This document shows positions 19,192 through 26,945 of a DNA stretch of 64,000 nucleotides, in pieces. The position numbers were made by a program, and so were the translations under genes. The DNA comes from Lachnospiraceae bacterium. GTDB taxonomy: Bacteria; Bacillota; Clostridia; Lachnospirales; Lachnospiraceae. Position 1 is the first letter of the stretch. Each line of letters opens with the position of its first letter. The stretch is taken from positions 186,001 to 250,000 of the forward strand of contig CAJTBF010000002.1 of assembly GCA_910574195.1 (NCBI GenBank), given 5' to 3'. The notes under the pieces are model-generated. The model saw only the letters and a list, made by a program, of their open reading frames with translations, did no database searches and was not told the DNA's origin.

Positions 19192-19974
19192 CTAACCTGC
19201 AATCCCGAGAATCTTCCCATAATCCTCTGTTTTATCATGCATAATCTCGAATCCGTTTCCCAATTCTTCGAATGGAAAACGATGAGAAATTAGTGTTTCA
19301 GGCTGCCTCTTTTTTGTGCAATCCGATGGAGAACATATTGCCAGTTGTCTTTCAGGTCATGGGGGAATGTGGAATTCTAGGTGCCAGTCAGTGTAATCTG
19401 GTTTCGAAGAATTTTCCAATATACCTCCTTTTTAGATGCATGTCCGTGCAGGAATTTCCAACGAATATCATGTTGCCAAAAGAGGCGGTATTTTCAATTC
19501 TCTATATCAAGGTTTCTTGTTTTCTGACACATTCAAAAGATACGTCCACACCTGTATCATTTGTATGTTCTACAATCCAGCTTTCTATACCCGTTCGGGT
19601 ATTCTGTGTCCGGCATTCCAAACTTCCTATTCTGCAAAACCACCGTTTTCTCTGGAACCAAGATAATTATAATTGCGGCACATTTCATAATACCCATTTT
19701 TGCAGGGACTGCACTTTTTACAGGGGAGTAAAGGGAAGATTCCGACGCGTTTCCCCACTCATTTGGGAGACACGTCTCGTCCTACTTTGACAATCACGCC
19801 GGAAAATTCATGCCCCCGTACCAAATGTGCGCCATTTTCATAAATGTGTGGAATATCAGAACCACAGATTCCTGCCGCTTTTACAGAAACAAGTACTTCA
19901 TGATCTGCGATTTCCGGCTTCGGAATCTCCTCGTATCTTATGTCTCCAATTGTATGTAATACCCATGCTTTCAA
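19192..19974 (-). pseudogene. zinc-dependent alcohol dehydrogenase (GatD-like) pseudogene
   Basis: The start is intact: MKAWVLHTIGDIRYEEIPKPE, then AAGICGSDIPHIY and GHEFSGVIV are typical of medium-chain zinc dehydrogenases (galactitol-1-phosphate/sorbitol type). The first frame stops after about 70 codons. Further along the same strand, in shifting frames, are CSPCKNG followed by YEMCRNYNYLGSRENGGFAE, the structural-zinc loop region, then TGVDVSFEC, and finally SHRFPFEELGNGF and EDYGKILGIAG ending at a TAG. The whole remnant is about 780 nt against about 1040 nt for an intact gene, so there are frameshifts, stops and internal deletions. It is non-functional and unrelated to the glycan genes. 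Confidence 0.85.
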
Positions 19975-19990
19975 AAGAGGCCCTCTTTTT

Positions 19991-20005
19991 TACAGTTTAT
20001 TGGAC
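19991..20005 (+). repeat. copy of the TACAGTTTATTGGAC motif
   Basis: The 15-nt sequence TACAGTTTATTGGAC occurs here and at 17076-17090. A near copy lies in reverse orientation at 23552-23566 (GTCCAATAAA followed by GTGTA). Here it lies just upstream of the dehydrogenase pseudogene and near the serine recombinase. It may be a regulator or recombinase site; the function is not known. Confidence 0.45.
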
Positions 20006-20140
20006 AGCTATGTTTTTGACTCGCTTGAAGGATATTTTACACGGGGCCTGGAGGGTAACACTTTCTCAGGAAAAATAAGAATAAAGTCAGACAAAATCAA
20101 ATGGAAAATAATTTTTTTGGGGGGGAGGGAAATGAAATTT

Positions 20141-20232
20141 GCCGCAAAATATCTAATACCAAAAAACTGTCGTTGGGAATTTTTCTGTACAGAACAGTTC
20201 CTATGTATTATAAATATAAGATATTTTGCGGC
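20141..20232. repeat. 92-nt inverted-repeat element beside the serine recombinase
   Basis: Two perfect 14-nt arms (GCCGCAAAATATCT and its complement) flank 64 nt. Near the centre is a 12-nt palindrome, TTCTGTACAGAA, almost concentric with the outer arms, and an AACTGT/ACAGTT pair lies between. It begins 32 nt after the recombinase stop codon. It could be a recombination site, a terminator-like structure or a small non-autonomous element. Confidence 0.6.
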
Positions 20233-20263
20233 GATTCGAATAAATTTGATTATGTGATCTTTT

Positions 20264-20881
20264 TCACCTTTCATGACAAAGGTATTTTCGATATTCCCCG
20301 ATCCGCTTGTACATCGTACTTCTTCCCATATTGCAAAGACTTGCAAGTTCCTTAATTGAAAGCTGATCTGCCTCCCATTGCTGATACAATTCTGAAAAAT
20401 TTTCCGGCATGGGAATCATGGGTTTTCCAAATTGGACCCCCCTTGCTTTTGCAGCCGCAATTCCTTCGGCCTGCCGTTGACGGATGTTATCCCGTTCATT
20501 TTCTGCAACAAAAGAAAGGAGCTGCAGGACCACATCACTGATAAATGTCCCTAACAGATCCTTTGTTTTGGTGGTGTCTAACAATGGCATATCTTGTATG
20601 AGAATATCTGCTTTCTTTTCTTTTGTTATAATACGCCATTGTTCCATAATATCCCGGTAATTTCGACCCAATCTGTCAATACTCTTTACAATAATCAGAT
20701 CGCCCTCCCGGACTTTTCGCATCATCTTTTTATACGCAGGTCTCTTGAAATCTTTTCCACTCTGTTTATCGATATAGATTTCATTTCGCGCCACTCCGGC
20801 ATCTATAAGGGAAATCATCTGCCGTTCAATATTTTGTTCCTTGGTAGAAACCCGAATATAGCCGTATATTTTGTTTTCCAT
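20264..20881 (-). CDS. small serine recombinase (resolvase/invertase family)
   Basis: 205 residues, the usual size for Hin/resolvase-type enzymes. The catalytic domain begins IYGYIRVSTKEQN with the nucleophile Ser12. It continues with DKQSGKDFKRPAY, GDLIIVKSIDRLGRNY (active-site Arg residues) and ENERDNIRQRQAEGI. The C-terminal 40 residues (SIKELASLCNMGRSTMYKRI) are the helix-turn-helix that reads the site. ATG 20881 has AAGGAGG; an in-frame upstream extension to 21019 lacks one. It lies at the midpoint of the segment bounded by the flagellin inverted repeat. Whether it inverts that segment, or is a remnant of a mobile element, is open. Confidence 0.9.
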   Translation of the reverse strand: MENKIYGYIRVSTKEQNIERQMISLIDAGVARNEIYIDKQSGKDFKRPAYKKMMRKVREGDLIIVKSIDRLGRNYRDIMEQWRIITKEKKADILIQDMPLLDTTKTKDLLGTFISDVVLQLLSFVAENERDNIRQRQAEGIAAAKARGVQFGKPMIPMPENFSELYQQWEADQLSIKELASLCNMGRSTMYKRIGEYRKYLCHER

Positions 20882-21025
20882 GCCTGTACCTCCTTGTTGT
20901 AAAAAACTTTCTTTTTTGAGTATACATACCTTGTTGGAGAGTGCAAGCTGTCCGCTCATGCGGAGCATATCAGATGCGGGATATCCGAATAGGTAGGATT
21001 GCATGGAAAAACATTTCAAATAGTA

Positions 21026-22105
21026 TTATAAGATCTGAAGTCTGTTGATTGCCGGAAGATACCCTTGATCCGCTGCTTTTTGGTAGTATTCTTTTGCTTT
21101 AGGCAGATTTCCGGATACTTCATACCATGTTGCAAGATTGTGTGCAGCTTTAAATGATCCACAACCATTTGTACCTTGGTGGAGCGGGACCTCTCCGATC
21201 TCCAGACAACGCAAATAAGCCTGTTCGATAAAAGGCAAATACGCAATGTATTTTTTTGTATCTGCCTGAATCGCTTTCATGAATAGAATTCCACAGGCAA
21301 AATGGAAATCGGCGTAGTCTTCCAGATGATCCTGTTCTGTTTCTACAATGTTCAGTGCAGTATCATAATCTGAAAGTTCCATTAGACTATACAAATATTG
21401 AATAATGCCACCCGTCCGATAGGCAGCATTTTTCAGTGGTACCTGCTTATAGAATCTTGCAAAATAAGTACATGCCTCTCTATATTGTTTCATACCCCGG
21501 AGAGTTCTTGCAATCTGGAATAATACATAAGGATCTTTTGGTGTTTCTTTTAATTCTTCCAACAGGATTGCCAGATTCCGTTCCTCTTTTCCACCCTGCT
21601 GGTAACCGTCATGTTCAAACAGCAGCGGTAAGGATTCTGCCGGGAATGGAGAATTCTCTTGTTCGTGCACCTTTCCGGAAAACCCCACTCCTTTGGGTAA
21701 TAATCTTGCTGCCCAGGTATACATATAAGAAATTTGCTCTTTTCCTTCTACAACTCCTTCTATGTAAAAATCTTTTCGCTGAATCGCGCCTACATGCTCT
21801 ATATCCTCCATGAAAGACGCCAGATCCTTTCGGGTACCTTCCACCAGATATTCGTCCGCATCCAGAACCAGGTTCCAGTCGCAGTCCGACTGTGCCAGTG
21901 AAAAGTTCCTTGCAGCAGAAAAGTCCTGGTTCCATACATAATCTGATAGAATTGCGCCATAGGAAGCCGCAATTTCTTTGGTCTTATCTGTGGAACCGGT
22001 GTCTGTAATATAGATTTTATCGACCAAATCTTTGACGGCATCCAGGCATTTTGCGAGACAGCGCTCTTCATTTTTTACAATCATTACAAGACCTAATGTT
22101 TTCAT
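21026..22105 (-). CDS. GT2 glycosyltransferase with TPR-like C-terminus (copy A)
   Basis: About 359 residues. The N-terminal 220 residues are GT2: TLGLVMIVKNEERCL, ITDTGSTDKTKE near residue 40, FSAARNFSL and LVLDADEYLV. The C-terminus is helical (KEYYQKAADQGYLPAINRL) with TPR/Sel1-like character. I chose ATG 22105, with GAGAGG upstream, over ATG 22126. It is a divergent paralog of the protein at 22409, which faces the other way, and shares with it a 78-nt identical block. A good promoter lies upstream (22170-22198). Like the GT/TPR genes next to the flagellins, it may act on flagellin, but this is inference. Confidence 0.83.
   Translation of the reverse strand: MKTLGLVMIVKNEERCLAKCLDAVKDLVDKIYITDTGSTDKTKEIAASYGAILSDYVWNQDFSAARNFSLAQSDCDWNLVLDADEYLVEGTRKDLASFMEDIEHVGAIQRKDFYIEGVVEGKEQISYMYTWAARLLPKGVGFSGKVHEQENSPFPAESLPLLFEHDGYQQGGKEERNLAILLEELKETPKDPYVLFQIARTLRGMKQYREACTYFARFYKQVPLKNAAYRTGGIIQYLYSLMELSDYDTALNIVETEQDHLEDYADFHFACGILFMKAIQADTKKYIAYLPFIEQAYLRCLEIGEVPLHQGTNGCGSFKAAHNLATWYEVSGNLPKAKEYYQKAADQGYLPAINRLQIL
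21858..21935 (-). repeat. 78-nt block identical to 22579-22656 (inverted)
   Basis: Bases coding WNQDFSAARNFSLAQSD and the following residues up to LDAD of the GT2 domain are the exact reverse complement of 22579-22656. The flanking sequence of the two genes is clearly diverged, silent sites included. A local gene-conversion tract is the simplest explanation. Confidence 0.75.
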
Positions 22106-22408
22106 GTTCGTCCTCTCTTTTCCCATACCAAAATGATTCTTTTTTAAATATATTTTATGTCATACTTTTATTGTGCAAGTTTGACGGGAATCTGTCAAGA
22201 AGGAAAATAAGTCGGGGCTGTTTGTATCTGAGAACAGATGGAAAAATTGTCAAAAAACTGTAATTGTATTTTTTTTTATATAATGTTAGAATCTAAAAGT
22301 AAACTTCTCAGGAATTAAGAAGAGGGCAAATCAGTGAAGAATAGAAAAGTCTTAAAATACGAAGATTCCGGAAGAAACTTTTAGAAAGAAAATGCAGGAA
22401 TATAAGCA
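22106..22408. other. divergent promoter region of the two central GT2 genes
   Basis: About 300 nt separate the starts of GT2 copies A and B. The minus-strand promoter is described separately. On the plus strand TATAAT occurs at 22279-22284 after a T-run, without a convincing -35 hexamer. No small gene or RNA structure was recognised. Confidence 0.5.
22170..22198 (-). promoter_or_regulatory. sigma-A-type promoter for GT2 copy A
   Basis: On the minus strand a perfect TTGACA (22193-22198) is followed after 17 nt by CACAAT (22170-22175). It lies about 65 nt before the start codon of the gene at 21026-22105. Confidence 0.55.
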
Positions 22409-23479
22409 ATGAAAACAATCGGATTAGTAATGATCGTAAAAAATGAAGAGCGGTGTTTGGAAAAATGTTTGTCGCAGGCACAAAAACTTGTAGATGAAAT
22501 TTATATTACAGACACCGGTTCCACAGATAACACCCTGGCAATCGCAGAGAAATTCCATGCGCATATCTCAACCTATGAATGGAACCAGGACTTTTCTGCT
22601 GCAAGGAACTTTTCACTGGCACAGTCGGACTGCGACTGGAACCTGGTTCTGGATGCAGATGAATATTTGGTTTCCGGGAAAAAAGAAGATATTCTGCAAT
22701 TTATTGAAAAGGGAAATTATATCGGAGCTCTTCAACGCCAGGATAGTTATAAAGAAGCAAATGGAGAAGTCAGTCGGAGTTATTCCTATATCACCCGGCT
22801 TTTCCCAAAAGGGACTAGATATGAAGGCCGGATACATGAACAGGTGATCAGTGCTCTTCCGATTGCGCCCCTTTCGCTGGTGTTTGCGCATGACGGATAC
22901 TTACAAGATGGAAAGGGAGAACGGAATCTGGAAATTCTTCTTGATGAATTGGAAGGTAAACCAGAGGATCCCTATATTCTCTACCAGGTTTCCCGCACCT
23001 TATGGCTTATGAAAGATTTTGACCGTGCAGATCCATATTTTGAAAAGTTTTATCGCCTGGTATCAGATTCTGGGACAGGATACCGTACCAGCGGAGTTGT
23101 TTCCTATATATATAACTTGCTGGAACTAAAAAAATACGAAACAGGTTTTCAGGTCATAGAAAAAGAACGGACAAAATCCGGGGGATACGCAGATTACCAT
23201 TTTGCTTGCGGAACATTTTATACACAGGCTGTTTTTTCCGATGTACAGCGTTATATTCAATATCTTCCGGAAATTGAACGATCTTACCTGCGCTGTCTGG
23301 AAATTGGAGAGGTACCAGAACATGAAGGTGTAATAGGGAATGGTTCTTTTAAAGCAGCATACAATCTGGGAGTGTGGTTTGAGGTAAACGGAAAGAAAAC
23401 AGAGGCGCTTTCTTACTATCAAATGGCACTGGACGGTGGATTTCGGCTTGCTGCGGACAGGATAAAGAATTTAATTTAA
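22409..23479 (+). CDS. GT2 glycosyltransferase with TPR-like C-terminus (copy B)
   Basis: 356 residues, a paralog of the protein at 21026-22105 in the opposite orientation. GT2 landmarks are TIGLVMIVKNEERCL, TDTGSTDNTLAIAE, FSAARNFSL and LVLDADEYLV. The C-terminal part ends in ALSYYQMALDGGFRLAADRI, TPR/Sel1-like. It ends 223 nt before flagellin copy 2 and points in the same direction. There is no equivalent gene upstream of flagellin copy 1, where the AAA-ATPase gene lies instead. The ribosome site is weak (AGGAAT). It is probably a cytoplasmic glycosyltransferase connected with flagellin; sugar and acceptor are unknown. Confidence 0.83.
   Translation: MKTIGLVMIVKNEERCLEKCLSQAQKLVDEIYITDTGSTDNTLAIAEKFHAHISTYEWNQDFSAARNFSLAQSDCDWNLVLDADEYLVSGKKEDILQFIEKGNYIGALQRQDSYKEANGEVSRSYSYITRLFPKGTRYEGRIHEQVISALPIAPLSLVFAHDGYLQDGKGERNLEILLDELEGKPEDPYILYQVSRTLWLMKDFDRADPYFEKFYRLVSDSGTGYRTSGVVSYIYNLLELKKYETGFQVIEKERTKSGGYADYHFACGTFYTQAVFSDVQRYIQYLPEIERSYLRCLEIGEVPEHEGVIGNGSFKAAYNLGVWFEVNGKKTEALSYYQMALDGGFRLAADRIKNLI
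22579..22656 (+). repeat. 78-nt block identical to 21858-21935 (inverted)
   Basis: This is the plus-strand partner of the block in GT2 copy A. It covers the NFS-to-DAD part of the catalytic domain. Confidence 0.75.
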
Positions 23480-23646
23480 AAAAATTGAAAAAAACTCTTA
23501 AGATATTGTAATAAGATACGATAATATAGATGTCAAGAAGTTTTCGGAACAGTCCAATAAAGTGTACTTTTCTGGACAGTTCGCCGGCATGTCCAAAAGC
23601 ATATATTTGTTGCTCTTCCGAATTCTTTTTAAACATGCAAAAAATG

Positions 23647-23696
23647 TATAATCATGCAAGGAAAAGGAATTCCTATGCAAAAACATTCAAGGAGGA
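23647..23696 (+). promoter_or_regulatory. hag: flagellin 2 promoter -10 and ribosome-binding site
   Basis: A perfect TATAAT lies at 23647-23652, 50 nt before the start, and AAGGAGGA at 23689-23696. A match to the sigma-28 motif GCCGATAA is absent at the expected place. A loose CGATAA occurs at about 23520 with TTAA 17 nt before it, but it is not conserved at copy 1. The same -10 and ribosome site lie in mirror image at copy 1. Confidence 0.5.
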
Positions 23697-23702
23697 AAAA
23701 CC

Positions 23703-24518
23703 ATGAGAATTCAACATAATATTACTGCATTAAATGCACACAGAAACTTGACAAACAACAACTCTTCCGTAGGAAAGAACCTGGAAAAATTGTCATCTGG
23801 TTACAGAATCAACCGCGCCGGCGATGACGCGGCAGGATTGGCTATTTCTGAAAAGATGCGCGCGCAGATCACAGGTCTTGAGACGGCAAAGAAGAACGCG
23901 GAAGACGGTGTTTCTCTTGTGCAGACCGCTGAAGGCGCTCTGACAGAAGTTCACTCCATGCTGAATCGTATGGTTGAGCTGGCTACCCAGTCCGCTAACG
24001 GAACATACTCCACAGCAAACCGTTCTGAGATGCAGAAAGAGATTGATGCTCTGAATGCGGAGATCAACAGAATTGGTAAGACTGCAAACTTCAACGGAAC
24101 ATCCTTGTTTACGTCTGCTGGCGCAGTGACTCTTCATGTTGGTGAAGCAGCTTCTACAAACAACCAGATCAAGGTTACGCTGAAAGCAATGAATTCTACC
24201 GGACTTGGCGTTGGTTCCATCAGCGTTACCAATTCCACAAGCGCTCTTCAGGCAATCAGCCTGGCGAAAGCTGCAATCGACAAGATTTCTTCCATGCGTT
24301 CTGACTTTGGTGCATTGCAGAATCGTCTGGAGCACACCATCAACAACCTGGGTGTTCAGCATGAGAACATCTCCGCATCTGAGTCTCGTATCCGTGACGT
24401 AGATATGGCAAAGGAAATGATGGCATACACGAAGAACAACATCCTGGTTCAGGCTTCTCAGGCAATGCTTGCACAGGCAAATCAGGTACCGCAGGGAGTT
24501 CTTCAGTTGTTACAGTAA
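23703..24518 (+). CDS. hag: flagellin, copy 2
   Basis: 271 residues, identical to copy 1 (16124-16939) except Asp at position 115 in place of Asn. Both terminal D0/D1 regions are complete (AGDDAAGLAIS at one end, PQGVLQLLQ at the other) and the central region is short. It heads the right arm, in mirror image to copy 1. Near-identity, silent sites included, against stronger divergence of the genes on either side, indicates recent homogenisation or selection for identical filaments. It is preceded by AAGGAGGA and followed by the same 10-bp hairpin. Two such copies could double flagellin dosage or make filaments modified by the products of different arms; neither can be decided here. Confidence 0.97.
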   Translation: MRIQHNITALNAHRNLTNNNSSVGKNLEKLSSGYRINRAGDDAAGLAISEKMRAQITGLETAKKNAEDGVSLVQTAEGALTEVHSMLNRMVELATQSANGTYSTANRSEMQKEIDALNAEINRIGKTANFNGTSLFTSAGAVTLHVGEAASTNNQIKVTLKAMNSTGLGVGSISVTNSTSALQAISLAKAAIDKISSMRSDFGALQNRLEHTINNLGVQHENISASESRIRDVDMAKEMMAYTKNNILVQASQAMLAQANQVPQGVLQLLQ

Positions 24519-24603
24519 TTTCTCAGGGTATACTTTATCGGGTGCGTTGCATCCGGTTGCCCGAAGGGCATTCAATGTGGGATGCCCGGCTGGGTACAAT
24601 GAT

Positions 24604-24637
24604 AGAAAGCGCCGGTCCCAACGGATGGGCGCTTTCT
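24604..24637 (+). terminator. hairpin downstream of flagellin copy 2
   Basis: Same 10-bp stem (AGAAAGCGCC / GGCGCTTTCT) as after copy 1, followed by TTC and no long T-run. It may partially terminate transcription ahead of the GT/TPR gene. Confidence 0.6.
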
Positions 24638-24746
24638 TTCGTATATAGCTTATCTGTTTTCAAAGAACATAGAGTCTTTTGAATACAGGCATATTTATAT
24701 ATGAAAGAAAACGTCCATCCAAAAGTGTAAAGGAGAGTTAAATACA

Positions 24747-26843
24747 ATGAAGATACAGCTCAGCATTTCATTGCTTGCCTCCAACCGGGCGGATTCTCTG
24801 GAACGTTGTCTGGATTCGCTGCGGCCTTTATTGATGAAGGTTCCCAGCGAATTGATTATTGTCTATACCGGAACTGAAGAGCGTGTCCGGGAGATTGCAG
24901 CCCGATATACGGACAGGATCATTCCTTTTGCCTGGTGCAATAACTTTTCCGCGGCCCGGAATGTAGGGTTATGGGCGGCAAAGGGAGAGTGGTTTTTATA
25001 TATTGACGATGATGAATGGTTTGAAGATACAGCGGAAATCTGTAACTTTTTTTTGTCCGGGGAGTATCGGCAATATGGTTCCGCCTGCTATATCCAAAGA
25101 AATTATCTGGAATGGGATGGAATTCATCATTCTGATTTTCGTGCTTTCCGAATGACGAAGATTGTTTCGGGAACTGCATTTCAGAATACAGTGCACGAAG
25201 AATTAAATCCGTTTCTGGAGCCTTGTAAGCATTTTGAAGCTTATGTACACCATTATGGCTATATCGCAGACAAGAATGTCAAAGGTTCCGATAAAACCGA
25301 ACGGAATTTACCTTTACTACAAAAAAACATTCAAGAGCGTCCCGATTTTATAAAAAATTATCTTCAAATCGTACAGGAATACGCCTCTGCGAAAATGTGG
25401 GACAAAGCGGAGGAATACTGCCGGAAAGCACGGGAACTTTGTAAGAATCAAAAAGATCCTTACTATCGTCTCTGGCTTCAGGTCAATTTGATTGCGATTC
25501 TCTATGAAAAAGGAAATAAGGAACAGACAGAGCAGGAAGCGCTTTCCATTCTGGAAATGGAAGATCCCTGCGAATTGGTGTGTCTGGAATTTTATACAAC
25601 CTTGATTGCGATTTATGCGGAACACCATAATTCGGAAAAGGTGTTGTTTTACGGGGAAAAATTTGAGAAAACGCTGGCCTATATGGATAAAAATTCACAT
25701 TTATGGGCACAGCAGAGCTATGGGATGATTACAGAAGAACGAATCAAACTTCCAAAACGGCTCTACCAAATCCGGATTAACTGTGCGGAGGCGGCTTTGG
25801 AATTGGGTAAGGAAAAACAGGCTGTCAATTTTTTACATCTCCTTCCCTGGGAGGAGGAATATTGGATGCAGCGGTATTATCCGAGCTTTGATTTTTGGAA
25901 AATCAAATATCCGGAACAATTTCAAAAAGTATTCAAAGAATTTCCCGCCCGGTATCCCTATGTTTTGTTGCAAAAGGCAAGGGAGCAATTACAGAGGGAT
26001 GATAAAACCAGGGCTTTACAGATATTAGAACAATGTATGGAAACTACCGAGTCCATCTACTTGCAACAGTGCGTATTGGAGGAAGCAGTTACCCATTATG
26101 TCAATCTGGTTACTTTGGTAACCTGGATGGATTTGGAAACCTGGAAGCAATGTGCAGGAAATCTCCTGAATCGAATTTCTGTTCTAGGAAAAGAGCAGGT
26201 AGAATATGCCGCGGATATTCTTTGTGAAGGTGTTTTGTTGGACGAAAAGGCTGTGTATACTCACGAGATATACAATCGTACAGAATCCCAGAATGGGGAT
26301 ACGCAGGGAGCTGCATTATATGGTTTGTGGTTGAAGATGCTGTTACGGGAAAAAGAACTGATTCGTGGATATCAATTTGGACAGGTATTGCTGGATTCTC
26401 TGACCACATATATCGACTACATCCTTGATTTTTATAAAAAGCAATATCTGCCGGAACTATTTTCTGTGAAGCAACGCAGTCTGCTGCCAAAGGACTGCCG
26501 ATTTGCACTGTTTGTTTCAGAAGCGCTGGAGAGAATGAAAAAGCAAGAATTGCCGGAAGCAGTGCGTTTGTTCCGTACGGCTTTGAAATATCGGCCGTCT
26601 ATGACGGGTGTGATCCGGGATGTGATTCGGCAGATGGCCGTCAAGGTAGAGAATCCTGGTCAAAATGCCGGGAATGAGTTTTTCGTGTTGGCGGAGCAAA
26701 TGAAAGAAACGCTGCGGGGTATGATTGCAGACGGGCAGTATACAGAAGCGTTGTCCGTGATTATGCAGTTGTCCTCGTTACTTCCAGAAGATCTAGAACT
26801 ACTTCGTATAAGGCAAAACGTTCTTTCACAGCTTTCCGAATAA
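24747..26843 (+). CDS. GT2 glycosyltransferase with long TPR-like helical region
   Basis: 698 residues, paralog of 13880-15895 at the same place relative to flagellin. The GT2 part carries ISLLASNRADSLERCLDSL, IVYTGTE, NNFSAARNVGL and YIDDDEWF. The rest is built of helical pairs, for example AKMWDKAEEYCRKARELCK and EAVRLFRTALKYRPS, likely TPRs. The two copies are nearly identical for about 110 residues and again for a block near residues 190-290, with diverged stretches between and after. That mosaic pattern is typical of gene conversion. An insert of about 20 residues near position 500 (DEKAVYTHEIYN) is specific to this copy. AAAGGAG precedes the start. It is probably a flagellin-directed or glycan glycosyltransferase. 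Confidence 0.8.
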   Translation: MKIQLSISLLASNRADSLERCLDSLRPLLMKVPSELIIVYTGTEERVREIAARYTDRIIPFAWCNNFSAARNVGLWAAKGEWFLYIDDDEWFEDTAEICNFFLSGEYRQYGSACYIQRNYLEWDGIHHSDFRAFRMTKIVSGTAFQNTVHEELNPFLEPCKHFEAYVHHYGYIADKNVKGSDKTERNLPLLQKNIQERPDFIKNYLQIVQEYASAKMWDKAEEYCRKARELCKNQKDPYYRLWLQVNLIAILYEKGNKEQTEQEALSILEMEDPCELVCLEFYTTLIAIYAEHHNSEKVLFYGEKFEKTLAYMDKNSHLWAQQSYGMITEERIKLPKRLYQIRINCAEAALELGKEKQAVNFLHLLPWEEEYWMQRYYPSFDFWKIKYPEQFQKVFKEFPARYPYVLLQKAREQLQRDDKTRALQILEQCMETTESIYLQQCVLEEAVTHYVNLVTLVTWMDLETWKQCAGNLLNRISVLGKEQVEYAADILCEGVLLDEKAVYTHEIYNRTESQNGDTQGAALYGLWLKMLLREKELIRGYQFGQVLLDSLTTYIDYILDFYKKQYLPELFSVKQRSLLPKDCRFALFVSEALERMKKQELPEAVRLFRTALKYRPSMTGVIRDVIRQMAVKVENPGQNAGNEFFVLAEQMKETLRGMIADGQYTEALSVIMQLSSLLPEDLELLRIRQNVLSQLSE

Positions 26844-26945
26844 ACTTACGGATAGTGCGTGTCAAAAAAGAATCCGAATATAATGAACAGGAAAGAAAAC
26901 AGATTTGACGAGGATTGATGGAATAAAAGACAGGAGAACGATATC

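Larger units (their letters stand above)
23549..25077. repeat. right arm of large inverted repeat (flagellin copy 2 plus flanks)
   Basis: Reverse complement of 15565-17093 with scattered mismatches. It contains the promoter region, flagellin copy 2, the downstream hairpin and the 5' part of the GT/TPR gene. The spacer between the two arms is about 6.46 kb and its centre falls at the end of the recombinase gene. Confidence 0.85.

Noticed and set aside
19272-19790. 172-codon plus-strand frame across the dehydrogenase remnant
   Set aside because: The minus strand of this stretch holds recognisable dehydrogenase pieces, so this frame is a by-product of the pseudogene.
23490-23530. Sigma-28 promoter upstream of flagellin copy 2
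   Set aside because: A loose TTAA-N15-taCGATAA match exists, but it departs from the consensus, is about 180 nt from the gene and is not kept at copy 1.
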